Assembly (NCBI GenBank): GCA_009360885.1 | Contig: SPEL01000005.1 | Span: forward strand, 1 to 64,000 | DNA: 64,000 nucleotides | Direction of reading: 5' to 3' | Source: Sphingobium sp. | GTDB lineage: Bacteria; Pseudomonadota; Alphaproteobacteria; Sphingomonadales; Sphingomonadaceae | Shown: positions 28,634 to 37,630 of the stretch, one piece after another | How the letters are laid out: each line of letters opens with the position of its first letter | Position numbering within the stretch: position 1 is the stretch's first letter | Made by a program: the position numbers and the translations under genes | The notes under the pieces: model-generated | Told to the model about the DNA's origin: nothing | The model's database searches: none | The model's input: the letters and a program-made list of their open reading frames with translations, nothing else

Positions 28634-28718
28634 TTCGCTAATGCGGTGGGCCTCCGAAATTAATGTCATCCCCTGACACAGACGACGAAGCCCACCCCGC
28701 GATTCGAGGGCACAATAG

Positions 28719-28883
28719 TTAATCTGCCCCCCTGATTTCCGGATTCGGCAGTTCCGGACCAGAGGCCGCATCGGCATTACCCCCTTGCGCATCTGCCTCG
28801 CGTGACTGGGCTTTTCTGCGTCGCAAATTGGTGCGCAAAGCCTCTGCCAGCCGCTTTTTTCGTTCATTTTCTGTCTCACTCAT
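28719..28883 (-). CDS. Small conserved basic/charged protein (54 residues)
   Basis: From ATG 28883 the protein begins M-S-E-T-E-N-E-R-K-K-R-L-A-E-A-L-R and continues with a basic R-R-R-K-A-Q block, then a Gly/Ala/Asp tail. Short proteins with this opening are commonly annotated in sphingomonads as hypothetical. The frame continues 12 codons upstream to a TTG, with no ribosome site there. The charged helical N-terminal half suggests RNA or protein binding. Function unknown. Confidence 0.6.
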   Translation of the reverse strand: MSETENERKKRLAEALRTNLRRRKAQSREADAQGGNADAASGPELPNPEIRGAD

Positions 28884-29004
28884 TCCGCACTCATAAGCAA
28901 AATACAGCGAAATGCTCAAGCGCGACTTGACAACCCCCCCAAGTCGAGGCCATAGGCCCGGCTCCGGTCATGTGAAGCGCAGGGCCGTGAAGAGAAATGA
29001 CCGT

Positions 29005-29079
<75 letters not shown>

Positions 29080-29420
29080 TTTCTCCCTCATGCTGCATGA
29101 TTAGGAATATTGGCCATGGCCTCGCCGCCAGCCGATCAGCCCATGTGCATTCTCCCCTCCTGATACCTACCCCTTGCGACCCGCTATTGACGTATCAGTT
29201 CCAGTACCTCGAATCAGCTTTGCCAGACCATCCTTTGGCTCAGCCTTCCTCTAGCTCAACCATCCTGTAGCCATTGGCCATGAAACCTCTGGCATCATGA
29301 TACTGTCAGGCCCTCTCATAAACGCCAAAGGCGTGCCGGAAACATCCTGACACGCCTTCGACATTTTAAGTAATAACGAGCAGTGCGGCACCAACAACCA
29401 CCCTCCTGCGCGAGGGGCTA
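29080..29420. other. 341-base intergenic region after tRNA-Thr
   Basis: No credible gene. The only structure seen is a hairpin AAGGCGTG (29328-29335)/CACGCCTT (29351-29358), with a weak T stretch on the minus-strand side; it could terminate the minus-strand SDR gene that ends at 29421. Confidence 0.5.
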
Positions 29421-30332
29421 TTACTGCTTATTACCGTCTGCAAAAACTTTGGCACGACCAGCCGCCCAATTCGCCAGCGCCTCTGTGCGAATGCGCACCC
29501 CTTCCGGGTCTGTGTCAACCGCAGGAACAGAGTTCACAATATCGGCAAAATGCTGCTCCAGCATGTCCCGGCACTCAGGGTAAGGGATGATATACATCGC
29601 ATCATCCTCTATCCCCTTTAATATTGCTGCGGCGAGCTGCTCCGGCTCCATCCCATGCTGATGGATAGACTGGAGGGAAGCAATCGAATCGGCATTTTCT
29701 ACATAGCCGCTCGTCCCGAACTGGGCCGGGCGCAGCTTGGATGCTTCCGCGATGTTCGATTTGATATTGGCGGGGGCAACCACCGATACACCGATATTAT
29801 ATTTCGCCAGCCCCTGACGATAGCCCTCCATCAGGTTGATCGCACCGGCCTTGGCAGCCGAATAAGGGCCTGCCAGCGCGCTGCCCTGAAACCCACCCAT
29901 AGAGGTAACAGTAACGATATGGCCGGGCTTCCCGCTGGCAATCATGCGCGGAATGAAGGTGACACAGCCATTGATAACACCGTTCAGGTTAACGCCGATG
30001 ATCCAGTCAAAATCATCATAAGTGGTTTTTTCAATCGGGCCGAAACTGTTGACCCCCGCCGTGTTCGACAAAATAGTAGGAGCCTGCCCAAAAACAGCCT
30101 CCACCTCATCCGCCGCCTTGGCATAGGCGTCCCTATCCATAATATCCAGCGTGATGCCATGAGCTTCGATACCTTCGGCCTTTAGCTCAGCCAGAGCCTT
30201 TTCAATGGCTTCGGGACGCACATCGGCGATGACAATCTTTGCACCGGCCCGCCCAAACAGCTTTGCCTGCCCAAAGCCCGCACCTGATGCCCCGCCGGTA
30301 ATGAACGCAAGCTGCCCCTTAAAATCCTTCAT
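29421..30332 (-). CDS. SDR family NAD(P)-dependent oxidoreductase
   Basis: 303 residues from ATG 30332, preceded by GGAGAGG (the frame opens ten codons earlier). Classical short-chain dehydrogenase: cofactor loop T-G-G-A-S-G-A-G-F-G near residue 12, an N-T-A-G segment near 90, a catalytic Ser region V-T-S-M-G-G and Y-S-A-A-K. The C-terminal extension of about 60 residues with Y-I-I-P-Y-P-E-C-R is seen in SDRs acting on larger alcohols or ketones. The substrate is unknown. A MarR-type regulator on the same strand lies about 320 bases upstream, with a repeat region between. Confidence 0.85.
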   Translation of the reverse strand: MKDFKGQLAFITGGASGAGFGQAKLFGRAGAKIVIADVRPEAIEKALAELKAEGIEAHGITLDIMDRDAYAKAADEVEAVFGQAPTILSNTAGVNSFGPIEKTTYDDFDWIIGVNLNGVINGCVTFIPRMIASGKPGHIVTVTSMGGFQGSALAGPYSAAKAGAINLMEGYRQGLAKYNIGVSVVAPANIKSNIAEASKLRPAQFGTSGYVENADSIASLQSIHQHGMEPEQLAAAILKGIEDDAMYIIPYPECRDMLEQHFADIVNSVPAVDTDPEGVRIRTEALANWAAGRAKVFADGNKQ

Positions 30333-30502
30333 AACGACCTCTCCATTTCCGTAATGCTTCATTTATGGAAGGAGTATATTGCCAACAAACGGAAAGCAGC
30401 AAGCATCAAGTTCAATATAAGTGAACTTTGACATTCAATCTATTAAGTAAAATCATGGCAGAAATTATAACTGTTATTCATAGCAACAGGATAATTTCTT
30501 TA

Positions 30503-30572
30503 TAGAGCAATTTCCAAGCAGATGACATCATCTGCTGGTTTAGAAATTGCGGTAAAACAAAATCTTAGAGCG
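30503..30572. repeat. 70-base palindromic intergenic repeat, copy A
   Basis: Starts TAGAGC and ends TTAGAGC. Outer arms GCAATTTC (30507-30514)/GAAATTGC (30543-30550) enclose the perfect inner hairpin GCAGATGA-CA-TCATCTGC (30518-30535), followed by a GGTAAAACAAAA tail. It has the same length and plan as copy B at 32441-32510. This looks like the AGAGC-type palindromic repeat frequent between alphaproteobacterial genes. Confidence 0.65.
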
Positions 30573-30608
30573 GTTCATCCGATTCAAAATGATCGAAAAC
30601 CGCTCTAA
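30565..30608. repeat. Inverted repeat TTAGAGCGGTT / AACCGCTCTAA
   Basis: Eleven-base perfect arms (30565-30575 and 30598-30608) around a 22-base loop, joined to the right end of repeat copy A. Possibly a shortened member of the same family. No T-run on either side. Confidence 0.7.
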
Positions 30609-30652
30609 TCAAACAATGCCATTTGCCTGAAAGCCTTTATCAGGCATTACCT

Positions 30653-31186
30653 CTACGCCCGGTCAACCTCACGCCATTGCTCCAGCCGTTTCACTAGCAC
30701 GGCAATCGTTGGTGCCAGCCCGTCCTCAGCGGCGACATCCATCCCCTGCAGCAAACGATCAGCAATATCGGCCATGTCCGGCACCATATGTCGATACACC
30801 TCCCACCCGGCGGCACTCAGGCGCACGGGACGCAGCCGACGATTGCCAGCCTCTGGCACAGGCTCCGTCCAGCCCCGCTGGCTAAGCGAGGCCAGCGCAC
30901 GGCTGACGTTCATCGGCGGCATTGCCATCATATCGGCAATGGACTGCCCACCAATTGGTCCCTCACCAGACACGCACATCATCACCCGCACTTCGTGAAT
31001 GGTCAGTTGATGCTTCTCGGCCAGATCTGATTGCATTGGCCGGTTTATCAGCGATGCAAATTTAAGTAGGTGGAGCAACGCCTGAACATTAGTAGATAGA
31101 GCCGCCGGATGCACTTTGGCTTGCGGCGGGGCCTGCATCGGGGCCTGCTTCTTGCTACGGCGAGAAGGAGATGGTGTTTGTGTCAT
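30653..31186 (-). CDS. MarR family winged-helix transcriptional regulator
   Basis: 177 residues. A basic Pro-rich N-terminus (about 30 residues) precedes a MarR fold: dimerisation helices, L-T-I-H-E-V-R-V-M-M, recognition helix in P-M-N-V-S-R-A-L-A-S-L-S-Q-R-G-W, and a wing with R-R-L-R-P-V-R-L-S-A-A-G. Such regulators usually bind palindromes in their own promoter and respond to phenolic or oxidative ligands. An inverted repeat ATATG-N9-CATAT at 31264-31282 lies about 80 bases upstream. Likely targets are the flanking SDR genes, by proximity only. Confidence 0.87.
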   Translation of the reverse strand: MTQTPSPSRRSKKQAPMQAPPQAKVHPAALSTNVQALLHLLKFASLINRPMQSDLAEKHQLTIHEVRVMMCVSGEGPIGGQSIADMMAMPPMNVSRALASLSQRGWTEPVPEAGNRRLRPVRLSAAGWEVYRHMVPDMADIADRLLQGMDVAAEDGLAPTIAVLVKRLEQWREVDRA

Positions 31187-31513
31187 ATAAATCGGCCATT
31201 ATCTTGCTTATCCACACTTTTGTAGGGCAGATTGAGCGGAAAGATAGCACAAGCGATGCTACCATATGATAAATGCACATATACTTTGTGGGCGCCACCC
31301 CCCGCTTGTTATACAGATGTATCAAGGGAGATGACATCCGGCAGATCCGCCCTTTCAATTCCACTACACCGTGGCAAGCAAATGTTGGAAAAGCTGAAGG
31401 TGATGATTTAGGGTCAGGACCGAGTTAAGAGCGTTAATGAATAGAAATAGCGGCCTGTGTGCGTCGCCATTTCTTATACTAAACAAAAATAGACATGAAA
31501 AAGAGGTGGATGC
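31187..31513. other. 327-base divergent intergenic region MarR-SDR
   Basis: No gene seen. It contains the inverted repeat ATATG (31264-31268)/CATAT (31278-31282), a possible MarR operator, and a copy of the dispersed motif (TTAGGGTCAGGACC, from 31408). The SDR at 31514 has AAGAGGTGGA just upstream. Confidence 0.45.
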
Positions 31514-32272
31514 GTGACTCGTTTCAAAGATAAGCATATCGTCATTACTGGGGCATCAACAGGCATTGGCCGCGCCACGGCTGATCTCATCGCCAGCGAA
31601 GGTGGCAAGGTCACATTATTGGCGCGCCGGCCCGAAATATTGACGCAGGCCGTTGAAAAAATTCAGACCGCAGGCGGCATCGCCACCAGCTTTGCCGTGG
31701 ATATTTCGGATAAAGCCGCCTTGATCGACTCACTGGATAAGGCCGCACTGACACAAGGGCCGATTGACGGCCTGTTCGTCAATGCTGGCACATCAGGTGC
31801 CTTTGCCCCCTTAGGCAGCTATGATGATGCCTTGTTCGAGGATGTGTTGCGGACTAACCTCATCAGCCCATTTTGGGCCATCAAGCATGTTCTACCCACG
31901 ATGATTGAGCGGAAACAAGGTGCGATATTGGTAACAGGCAGCCTCGCCAGCGAGAGGGGCATGGCCAATAATGCGGGCTATGTCGCATCAAAACATGCGA
32001 TATTGGGCCTTTCACGGGCAACCGCGATAGAGGCCGCCCCCCATGGTGTGCGGGCGAATTGCCTCATCCCCGGCTTCATTGAAACACCGCTGATGGGCAA
32101 TATTGATGATGCCATCGCCGCACAATTATGCAGCAAGATTCCGCAGGGCCGTATGGGTTCCGCCCATGAAACAGCACAAGTGGCGGCCTTCCTACTGTCC
32201 GATCAGGCAAGTCATGTCACCGGCCAGAGTTGGGCGGCCGATGGCGGCGTATTGGGTGGCCTGATGGTCTGA
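31514..32272 (+). CDS. SDR family oxidoreductase
   Basis: 252 residues from GTG 31514 with AAGAGGTGGA upstream (the ATG at 31510 is out of frame). Cofactor motif T-G-A-S-T-G-I-G near residue 12, N-A-G at about 92, catalytic Ser in V-T-G-S-L-A-S, and Y-V-A-S-K. The end D-G-G-V-L-G-G is typical of classical SDRs of FabG type. The R-R basic residues after strand 2 suggest NADP(H) preference. Substrate unknown; it is not the same gene family branch as the SDR at 29.4 kb. Confidence 0.86.
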   Translation: MTRFKDKHIVITGASTGIGRATADLIASEGGKVTLLARRPEILTQAVEKIQTAGGIATSFAVDISDKAALIDSLDKAALTQGPIDGLFVNAGTSGAFAPLGSYDDALFEDVLRTNLISPFWAIKHVLPTMIERKQGAILVTGSLASERGMANNAGYVASKHAILGLSRATAIEAAPHGVRANCLIPGFIETPLMGNIDDAIAAQLCSKIPQGRMGSAHETAQVAAFLLSDQASHVTGQSWAADGGVLGGLMV

Positions 32273-32688
32273 TCCGCCATAAGCTGACACATTCATACAG
32301 GGCGGGCCTCCACACAGTCCCGCCTTTGTTACATCTGGTCACCCGACCCAGCCCGCTTTTTTTTCAAACTTTCTGCCCCAGTTATTGCGCGGCCAATGTT
32401 GAGCGATCATCGCCAGCCCATCATTCCCACTGTCGCCCAGTTAGAGCGTTTTCTAATCAGGTGGCATCACCTGATGACTCGGAAAACGCGGCAAACCAAA
32501 ACTGCTCTAATGGGCGGCATGGAATGCCCGCCTCTCATGGCCGCTTCTCTCTGGTCGGGAGGACGATCCCCGCGCTCACTTTCACAATATCGCCACTCCG
32601 GGGCAACATATTTACAGTACCACACACGCAACCACAAAACCGCACAACCGTCTTAAAAGGGTAACAGCATTAGAATAGCACGCCCATC
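32273..32688. other. 416-base intergenic region before the TonB receptor
   Basis: No credible gene, although short frames are open. It holds palindromic repeat copy B (32441-32510). The rest is likely leader and promoter of the TonB-dependent receptor, but I see no clear boxes. Confidence 0.5.
32441..32510. repeat. 70-base palindromic intergenic repeat, copy B
   Basis: Bounded by TTAGAGC (32441-32447) and GCTCTAA (32504-32510). Inside, GCGTTTTC (32446-32453) pairs with GAAAACGC (32482-32489), enclosing the perfect hairpin ATCAGGTG-GCAT-CACCTGAT (32456-32475), followed by a GGCAAACCAAAA tail. Aligns with copy A over its whole length while the hairpin bases differ compensatorily. Confidence 0.7.
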
Positions 32689-35019
32689 ATGCAAAATCGA
32701 AAAATGGGGAAAACCGTGCTTTCTAATCGAATCATGTATCGCGCATCTTGGCTATCTGCTGCCAGCGGGCTGGCATTACTGGCCGCACCTACCGTGGCTC
32801 TGGCTGGAGAGGAAGCTCCGGCGGCGGATACAGCCATCCACCGCTCTGCGGCGCTAGATGAAATCGTCGTAACAGCACAACGCCGCGCTGAAAACAGCCA
32901 GAAAGTTGCTGTTGCCATTCAGACCGTCACCGGGGAAGCCATTGAAAAAGCAGGCTATACCGATGTGACCGACCTGCAATATTTAACGCCAGGCGTGCAA
33001 TATGACCCAACACAGGGCGCGGCATTCCAGATTCGCGGCGTAGGCACGACATCCTTCGACTTTTCCAATGCCAAATCTGTCAATGTCGTCGTCGACGATG
33101 TCGTGATGGACGGTCAGCGTGCCAACGGCCTTATCGGCATGGTGGATATTGCCACGGTCGACGTACTGATGGGCCCGCAAGGCACGCTTTTTGGTAAAAA
33201 TTCAACCTCTGGCGTGATATCCGTTACCACCACCAAACCGAAACTGGGCATCACCTCTGTTCGCGGCAGCGCCAGCTATGGTGAGCATGATGAGCGTATT
33301 TTGAATGCCACGGTCAACCTGCCGCTCGGCGAATATGCAGCCCTGCGCATTTCCGGCTTCGATCAGGCGCAGGATGGCTTTGGCCGCAACGTCACGCTGA
33401 ACAAGACCGTTGGCGACAAGCATGAATATGGCGGTCGCGCCAAACTTTATGTCGAACCCAATGACGGCTTCAACATCACAGTGTCCGGCGATTACGCCTA
33501 TCATTGGGACAGCAGCGTCCGTACACCTGTATCAGGCCAGTCCGAAGCCGTCACAAAAATGCTCAATGAGCTGGGCGTATTTCCCGGCCCGAAAAGCGCC
33601 GATACTGCCGACGGCATGTTTGGCGAAATCACGACCGAAGAATGGGGCAGCTCCATCCGCATGGCGCTGAAACTAGGCGATCATGAGCTGCGCTCTATCT
33701 CCGCTTATCGTCACACACGCTATGATAACTCCACCCCTGCCAGCCTGCTGCCGCTCGATAAATATGCGTTCATCGCCTATAATCTGGGGCAGTTAGAAAC
33801 GGATAAAGTCAGTCAGGAAGTGCATCTGGCATCGGATGCTGACAAGCCTGTATCGTATATTCTCGGTGCGTTTTACAACCGCCTGAAGGCACGGCAGGTG
33901 CAATATCAGTGGGGCACCATGGGTGCGTCGCCAATATTTGTAAATGGCACGCCGGTTTCCGCCCTGATAACGACCACAGGCGCGATCGGTGAGGCGGGTA
34001 ATGCTTCACAATTTGATGCGGTTAACGAAAGCATCGCGGCATTTGGCCAGATTCAGTTCAAATTGAACGATCAGTTCAGCGTCTCCGTGGGTGGGCGCTA
34101 TACCCATGATAACAATTCACAGGGGCTGACCTATATTTATGTCGATCCCAAGCCAATTACCGGCTTCACGCCTACCTTCATCGCAACGGCTGCTCCGCCA
34201 GTTTATCGCTCTGGCCGGGTGAAGGGCAATAATTTCTCTTACCGCATCGCGCCGGAATATCAGATTACGCCCAATGCGATGCTTTATGCCAGCTTCTCCA
34301 CCGGTTATAAGCCCGCTGGTATCGCCTTTGTTGGCAATAAATATGCGCCTTATGAAGATGAAACGGTCGAAGCATGGGAGATCGGCCTGAAATCAGAATG
34401 GTTTGGTCGTCGTCTGCGGTTTAACATCGACGTGTTCCGGTCAGACTTTAAGGATTTTCAGGCAACCATCCTGACTAACATCCCGGATGGTGTCGGGGGA
34501 ACTATACTTGCCAGCGCCATCGGCAACGCAGGCGGTCTGCGCACGCAAGGTGTAGAAGCAAGCATCGCGGTAAAGCCCACGCCTTCGCTGTCCGTCAGCG
34601 TTGCTGGCACCTATACTGACGCGAAATTCACTGATTATAAATATAACGCCACCACCGATTATACCGACACGCAGCTTCCCAACTCCCCGAAATGGTCAGC
34701 AACAGCGGCGGTGGATTATGAGCATCCCGTCTCCTCCTCGCTGAAGATTAAGGCCCATGCCGATTATGCATGGCGCGATAAGTACTGGACCGTCGTGGGC
34801 CAGCCGAGTTGGTCTTATGTGCCATCTTACGGCCTTGCCAATGCGCGGATCAGCATCGTCACAGCAGATGATCGTCTGGAATTTGGCGCGTATGCCCGCA
34901 ACCTGTTCGACACCTATTTCTCAACCGGCTGGCAGCAATATGGGGCGCTGGGCCTCCTGCACTATACATCCCCTAATGCGCGCCGCACCGCTGGTGTGTT
35001 CGCAAATTTCAACTTCTGA
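32689..35019 (+). CDS. TonB-dependent receptor
   Basis: 776 residues. Signal peptide, then a TonB-box-like L-D-E-I-V-V-T-A-Q-R-R, a plug domain (about 60-180, with F-Q-I-R-G-V-G-T-T and G-P-Q-G-T-L-F-G-K-N-S-T) and a 22-strand barrel ending in the terminal Phe of F-A-N-F-N-F. It imports a ligand across the outer membrane with TonB-ExbBD energy. Candidate starts at 32689, 32704 and 32734 all lack a clear Shine-Dalgarno; the longest is given. A secreted phospholipase C-like gene follows after 21 bases, so the ligand may be a product of lipid or inositol phosphate breakdown rather than a siderophore. Confidence 0.92.
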   Translation: MQNRKMGKTVLSNRIMYRASWLSAASGLALLAAPTVALAGEEAPAADTAIHRSAALDEIVVTAQRRAENSQKVAVAIQTVTGEAIEKAGYTDVTDLQYLTPGVQYDPTQGAAFQIRGVGTTSFDFSNAKSVNVVVDDVVMDGQRANGLIGMVDIATVDVLMGPQGTLFGKNSTSGVISVTTTKPKLGITSVRGSASYGEHDERILNATVNLPLGEYAALRISGFDQAQDGFGRNVTLNKTVGDKHEYGGRAKLYVEPNDGFNITVSGDYAYHWDSSVRTPVSGQSEAVTKMLNELGVFPGPKSADTADGMFGEITTEEWGSSIRMALKLGDHELRSISAYRHTRYDNSTPASLLPLDKYAFIAYNLGQLETDKVSQEVHLASDADKPVSYILGAFYNRLKARQVQYQWGTMGASPIFVNGTPVSALITTTGAIGEAGNASQFDAVNESIAAFGQIQFKLNDQFSVSVGGRYTHDNNSQGLTYIYVDPKPITGFTPTFIATAAPPVYRSGRVKGNNFSYRIAPEYQITPNAMLYASFSTGYKPAGIAFVGNKYAPYEDETVEAWEIGLKSEWFGRRLRFNIDVFRSDFKDFQATILTNIPDGVGGTILASAIGNAGGLRTQGVEASIAVKPTPSLSVSVAGTYTDAKFTDYKYNATTDYTDTQLPNSPKWSATAAVDYEHPVSSSLKIKAHADYAWRDKYWTVVGQPSWSYVPSYGLANARISIVTADDRLEFGAYARNLFDTYFSTGWQQYGALGLLHYTSPNARRTAGVFANFNF

Positions 35020-35040
35020 TCGGGCATGAGGACCATGATG

Positions 35041-36273
35041 ATGAAACGCACAATAATGGCCTATATGGGCGCGGTCAGCGCCCTGTCCCTCACCCCGGTG
35101 GTGGTGGCCCCGACACATGCTCAGCAGGCTGCTACCGCCGGGCAAAAGGCGAAACAGGAAGCCGCCAATCTGCCCGACACTCTACCCCTGAACCGCATAC
35201 AGATATTAGGGACGCATAACAGCTATTCTCAGGGCGTTGACCCCAACATCAAGGCCATGATGGATGCTAACGCCCCATCCATGCACGCCATGATTGGCAC
35301 GATGAACGAAGAAGCCCGCAAGGATTTTCTCCTCGCCCATCCCAATGATGTAACAATGAGCGAAGCACTGAATTATAGCTATACGTCGCTTACCGATCAG
35401 CTCAATCACGGTGTACGCGGGCTGGAAATTGATATTAACGCCGACCCCGAAGGCGGCGCTTATGCCGACCCGGGCGCTTATAAGATGCTGCGCGCAAAGG
35501 GTGTAACCAACCTGCTGCCTTATGATGCCTCTGCCATGCATGCACCGGGCCTCAAGGTTCTGCACATGGCGGATATTGATTTTCGGGCATCCTGCCAGAC
35601 GTTCCGTGCCTGCCTTACCGAAATGAAAGCATGGTCAGACGCCAATCCACGCCACGTTCCACTGTTCATCATGGTAGAGGCAAAGGTTTCTGGCGGAATG
35701 TTCCCACGGGAGAAGCCGGTTCCCTCCTTTACCGACGCCACTTATGATGAAATGGACCAGACCATCATTGACATAATGGGCCGTGACAATGTCATCACCC
35801 CAGATGACGTACTGGGCCGCTATCCCACGCTGGAGAAAGCCGTACTGGCCGGGAACTGGCCCAAGCTGGGCGATGCGCGCGGTAAGTTTATCTTCATGCT
35901 CAGCACTGCAACCGGCAAGGATGGGGCATCGGCCTATCTCAACAATCATGCCGGTTTGAAAGGACGCATGGCATTCCTCGATTCCACGCCGGGGCAGGAT
36001 TATGCAGCCTTCATATTGGATGATAACGCCCTAGTGCGTGGCAAGGAAATCCGTGATCTGGTTGGCAAAGGCTATCTGGTACGGTCCCGCGCAGACATTG
36101 AAACCTATGAGGCAAAGGTCAATGACCTTAGCCGCGCCAAAGCCGCCTTTGATAGCGGCGCACAAATTGTGTCGAGCGACTTCATCAAACCGGGCAATGC
36201 CTATGGCACATCCTATGTCGTTACCCTGCCGGGCGGCGGCGTAGCCCGCGCCATGCCAGCCCCACGAAAATAA
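35041..36273 (+). CDS. Secreted Ca2+-dependent phosphoinositide-type phospholipase C
   Basis: About 410 residues with a signal peptide ending near T-H-A-Q-Q. The core opens I-Q-I-L-G-T-H-N-S-Y and contains L-N-H-G-V-R-G-L-E-I-D-I-N, then C-Q-T-F-R-A-C-L-T-E-M-K-A-W-S and a V-P-L-F-I-M-V-E-A-K strand, the pattern of the PI-PLC-C1 group in the phosphodiesterase TIM-barrel superfamily. The first His and the E/D residues of L-E-I-D would serve catalysis and calcium. GAGGA at 35028-35032 serves three ATGs (35035, 35038, 35041); the last has the best spacing. Close behind the TonB receptor. Substrate specificity is inferred. Confidence 0.8.
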   Translation: MKRTIMAYMGAVSALSLTPVVVAPTHAQQAATAGQKAKQEAANLPDTLPLNRIQILGTHNSYSQGVDPNIKAMMDANAPSMHAMIGTMNEEARKDFLLAHPNDVTMSEALNYSYTSLTDQLNHGVRGLEIDINADPEGGAYADPGAYKMLRAKGVTNLLPYDASAMHAPGLKVLHMADIDFRASCQTFRACLTEMKAWSDANPRHVPLFIMVEAKVSGGMFPREKPVPSFTDATYDEMDQTIIDIMGRDNVITPDDVLGRYPTLEKAVLAGNWPKLGDARGKFIFMLSTATGKDGASAYLNNHAGLKGRMAFLDSTPGQDYAAFILDDNALVRGKEIRDLVGKGYLVRSRADIETYEAKVNDLSRAKAAFDSGAQIVSSDFIKPGNAYGTSYVVTLPGGGVARAMPAPRK

Positions 36274-36352
36274 CACCCATCAAAACGGGTGCTGACTATC
36301 CGGGGCAGGAAACTGTCCCGGATTTGTCATAGGCATAGGGTAGAGAGGAAGC

Positions 36353-37630
36353 GTGTCAATCTGCCTGCCTTATTCCGCAGACCATCGCCATATGCTGATT
36401 GGTTATACCAGCGCCCATTTTGGCAAGAGCCTGCTATGGTCCGGCGAAGATGCGCTGACCCTCTATATACTGATCCGCACCCTCGACCTGCCCCCCGCAA
36501 TGGCTGGCATGGTGTTTTTATCCAGCGCGTTATGGAACGCCCTGTGCGACGGTCTGTTCGCGATGATATTATTGCGGTGGCCCGGCGTCTGGCGATATTT
36601 GCCAGTAGTCACTGTTCCGGCAATCATCGGTGCGGGTATTGGTTTCGCCATTTTACCGATGGTCGCCAAAGGCAGCCTTTTTGCTAGTATCGCCCTGCTT
36701 TTCCTGTTTCGCACCTGTTTCTGTCTGCTCGATATACCCCATAATGCGCTAACCCACGGCCTGGCCATGCAATTCGGCCATTTACCAATGGCGCGCCTTC
36801 GTTCCCTCAGCGCGGGCATTGCTGCGCTCATCATTGGTTTCGTAGGGTTTCAGATTATTCATACCGGGGAATCAACGCATACTATATTGGAAATGTTGAT
36901 ATTTTCTATCGGCGTCAGCGCCTGCCTGCTGATGCTCCCTATTCCTTTCCTGCTAAAGCACAGCCCCCCAGAATCCCCCGCCTCCCATTCTTCTGCTTCG
37001 GATGCCAACGCCCCTCTCAACAAAGGTTTATGGATATATTGCCTCGCCAGCCTGATTGGCCTGTCGGGGCTGGCGGCGTTCGCCAAAGCAATATTACATA
37101 TGGACTTTCGCGCAGAAACTATTGGTGCCGCCGCCCTGTTGTTAATGACTGTTGGCAGGATCGCCGCCATCTGGTTCTGGACACCGCTGGCGCGCAAAAT
37201 TGGCAGCCGTCAGGCGCTCGCCCTATCCTATGTGCTAGGTGGAGGCTCTGTGCTGTGCATGCCGATAATGGCCGGAATGCAGGATCTGCCCTTATTCTTC
37301 TCGTTAATTACCTGCGGCATCCTGGGCGGCGGCATTGCCTATCTTTCATGGGCCGTACTGACGGAAACATTAGGAAATAGCACCAATGTTAGCCGACATG
37401 CGGCGGGATTTGGCCTGTTCACTATGAGCATGAAGATCGGGCTGGGCCTGTCCGCGCTGTTGGTGGGCTGGTGGCTTTCCGCCCGGCAGCCCGTTCAGTT
37501 CATGATGAATGACAGTCTATCCTTGCTGACCATTGCTATACCGGTCATCACCCTGATCGCAGCCTTGCTCATCCTCCTATCGGGCAAATTCAGCGTCAGT
37601 GCAGTGCCTTCACCTCACCCCTATTCCTAA
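36353..37630 (+). CDS. MFS transporter (GPH / melibiose-symporter-like)
   Basis: 425 residues, about 12 transmembrane helices, from GTG 36353 with AGAGAGGA upstream. The pattern S-A-L-W-N-A-L-C-D-G-L after helix 2 and the basic cytosolic loop resemble the glycoside-pentoside-hexuronide cation symporter branch (MFS_2). It follows the phospholipase C gene by 79 bases on the same strand and may import the liberated head group. Its stop codon overlaps tail-to-tail with that of the convergent double-TetR gene. Confidence 0.8.
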   Translation: MSICLPYSADHRHMLIGYTSAHFGKSLLWSGEDALTLYILIRTLDLPPAMAGMVFLSSALWNALCDGLFAMILLRWPGVWRYLPVVTVPAIIGAGIGFAILPMVAKGSLFASIALLFLFRTCFCLLDIPHNALTHGLAMQFGHLPMARLRSLSAGIAALIIGFVGFQIIHTGESTHTILEMLIFSIGVSACLLMLPIPFLLKHSPPESPASHSSASDANAPLNKGLWIYCLASLIGLSGLAAFAKAILHMDFRAETIGAAALLLMTVGRIAAIWFWTPLARKIGSRQALALSYVLGGGSVLCMPIMAGMQDLPLFFSLITCGILGGGIAYLSWAVLTETLGNSTNVSRHAAGFGLFTMSMKIGLGLSALLVGWWLSARQPVQFMMNDSLSLLTIAIPVITLIAALLILLSGKFSVSAVPSPHPYS

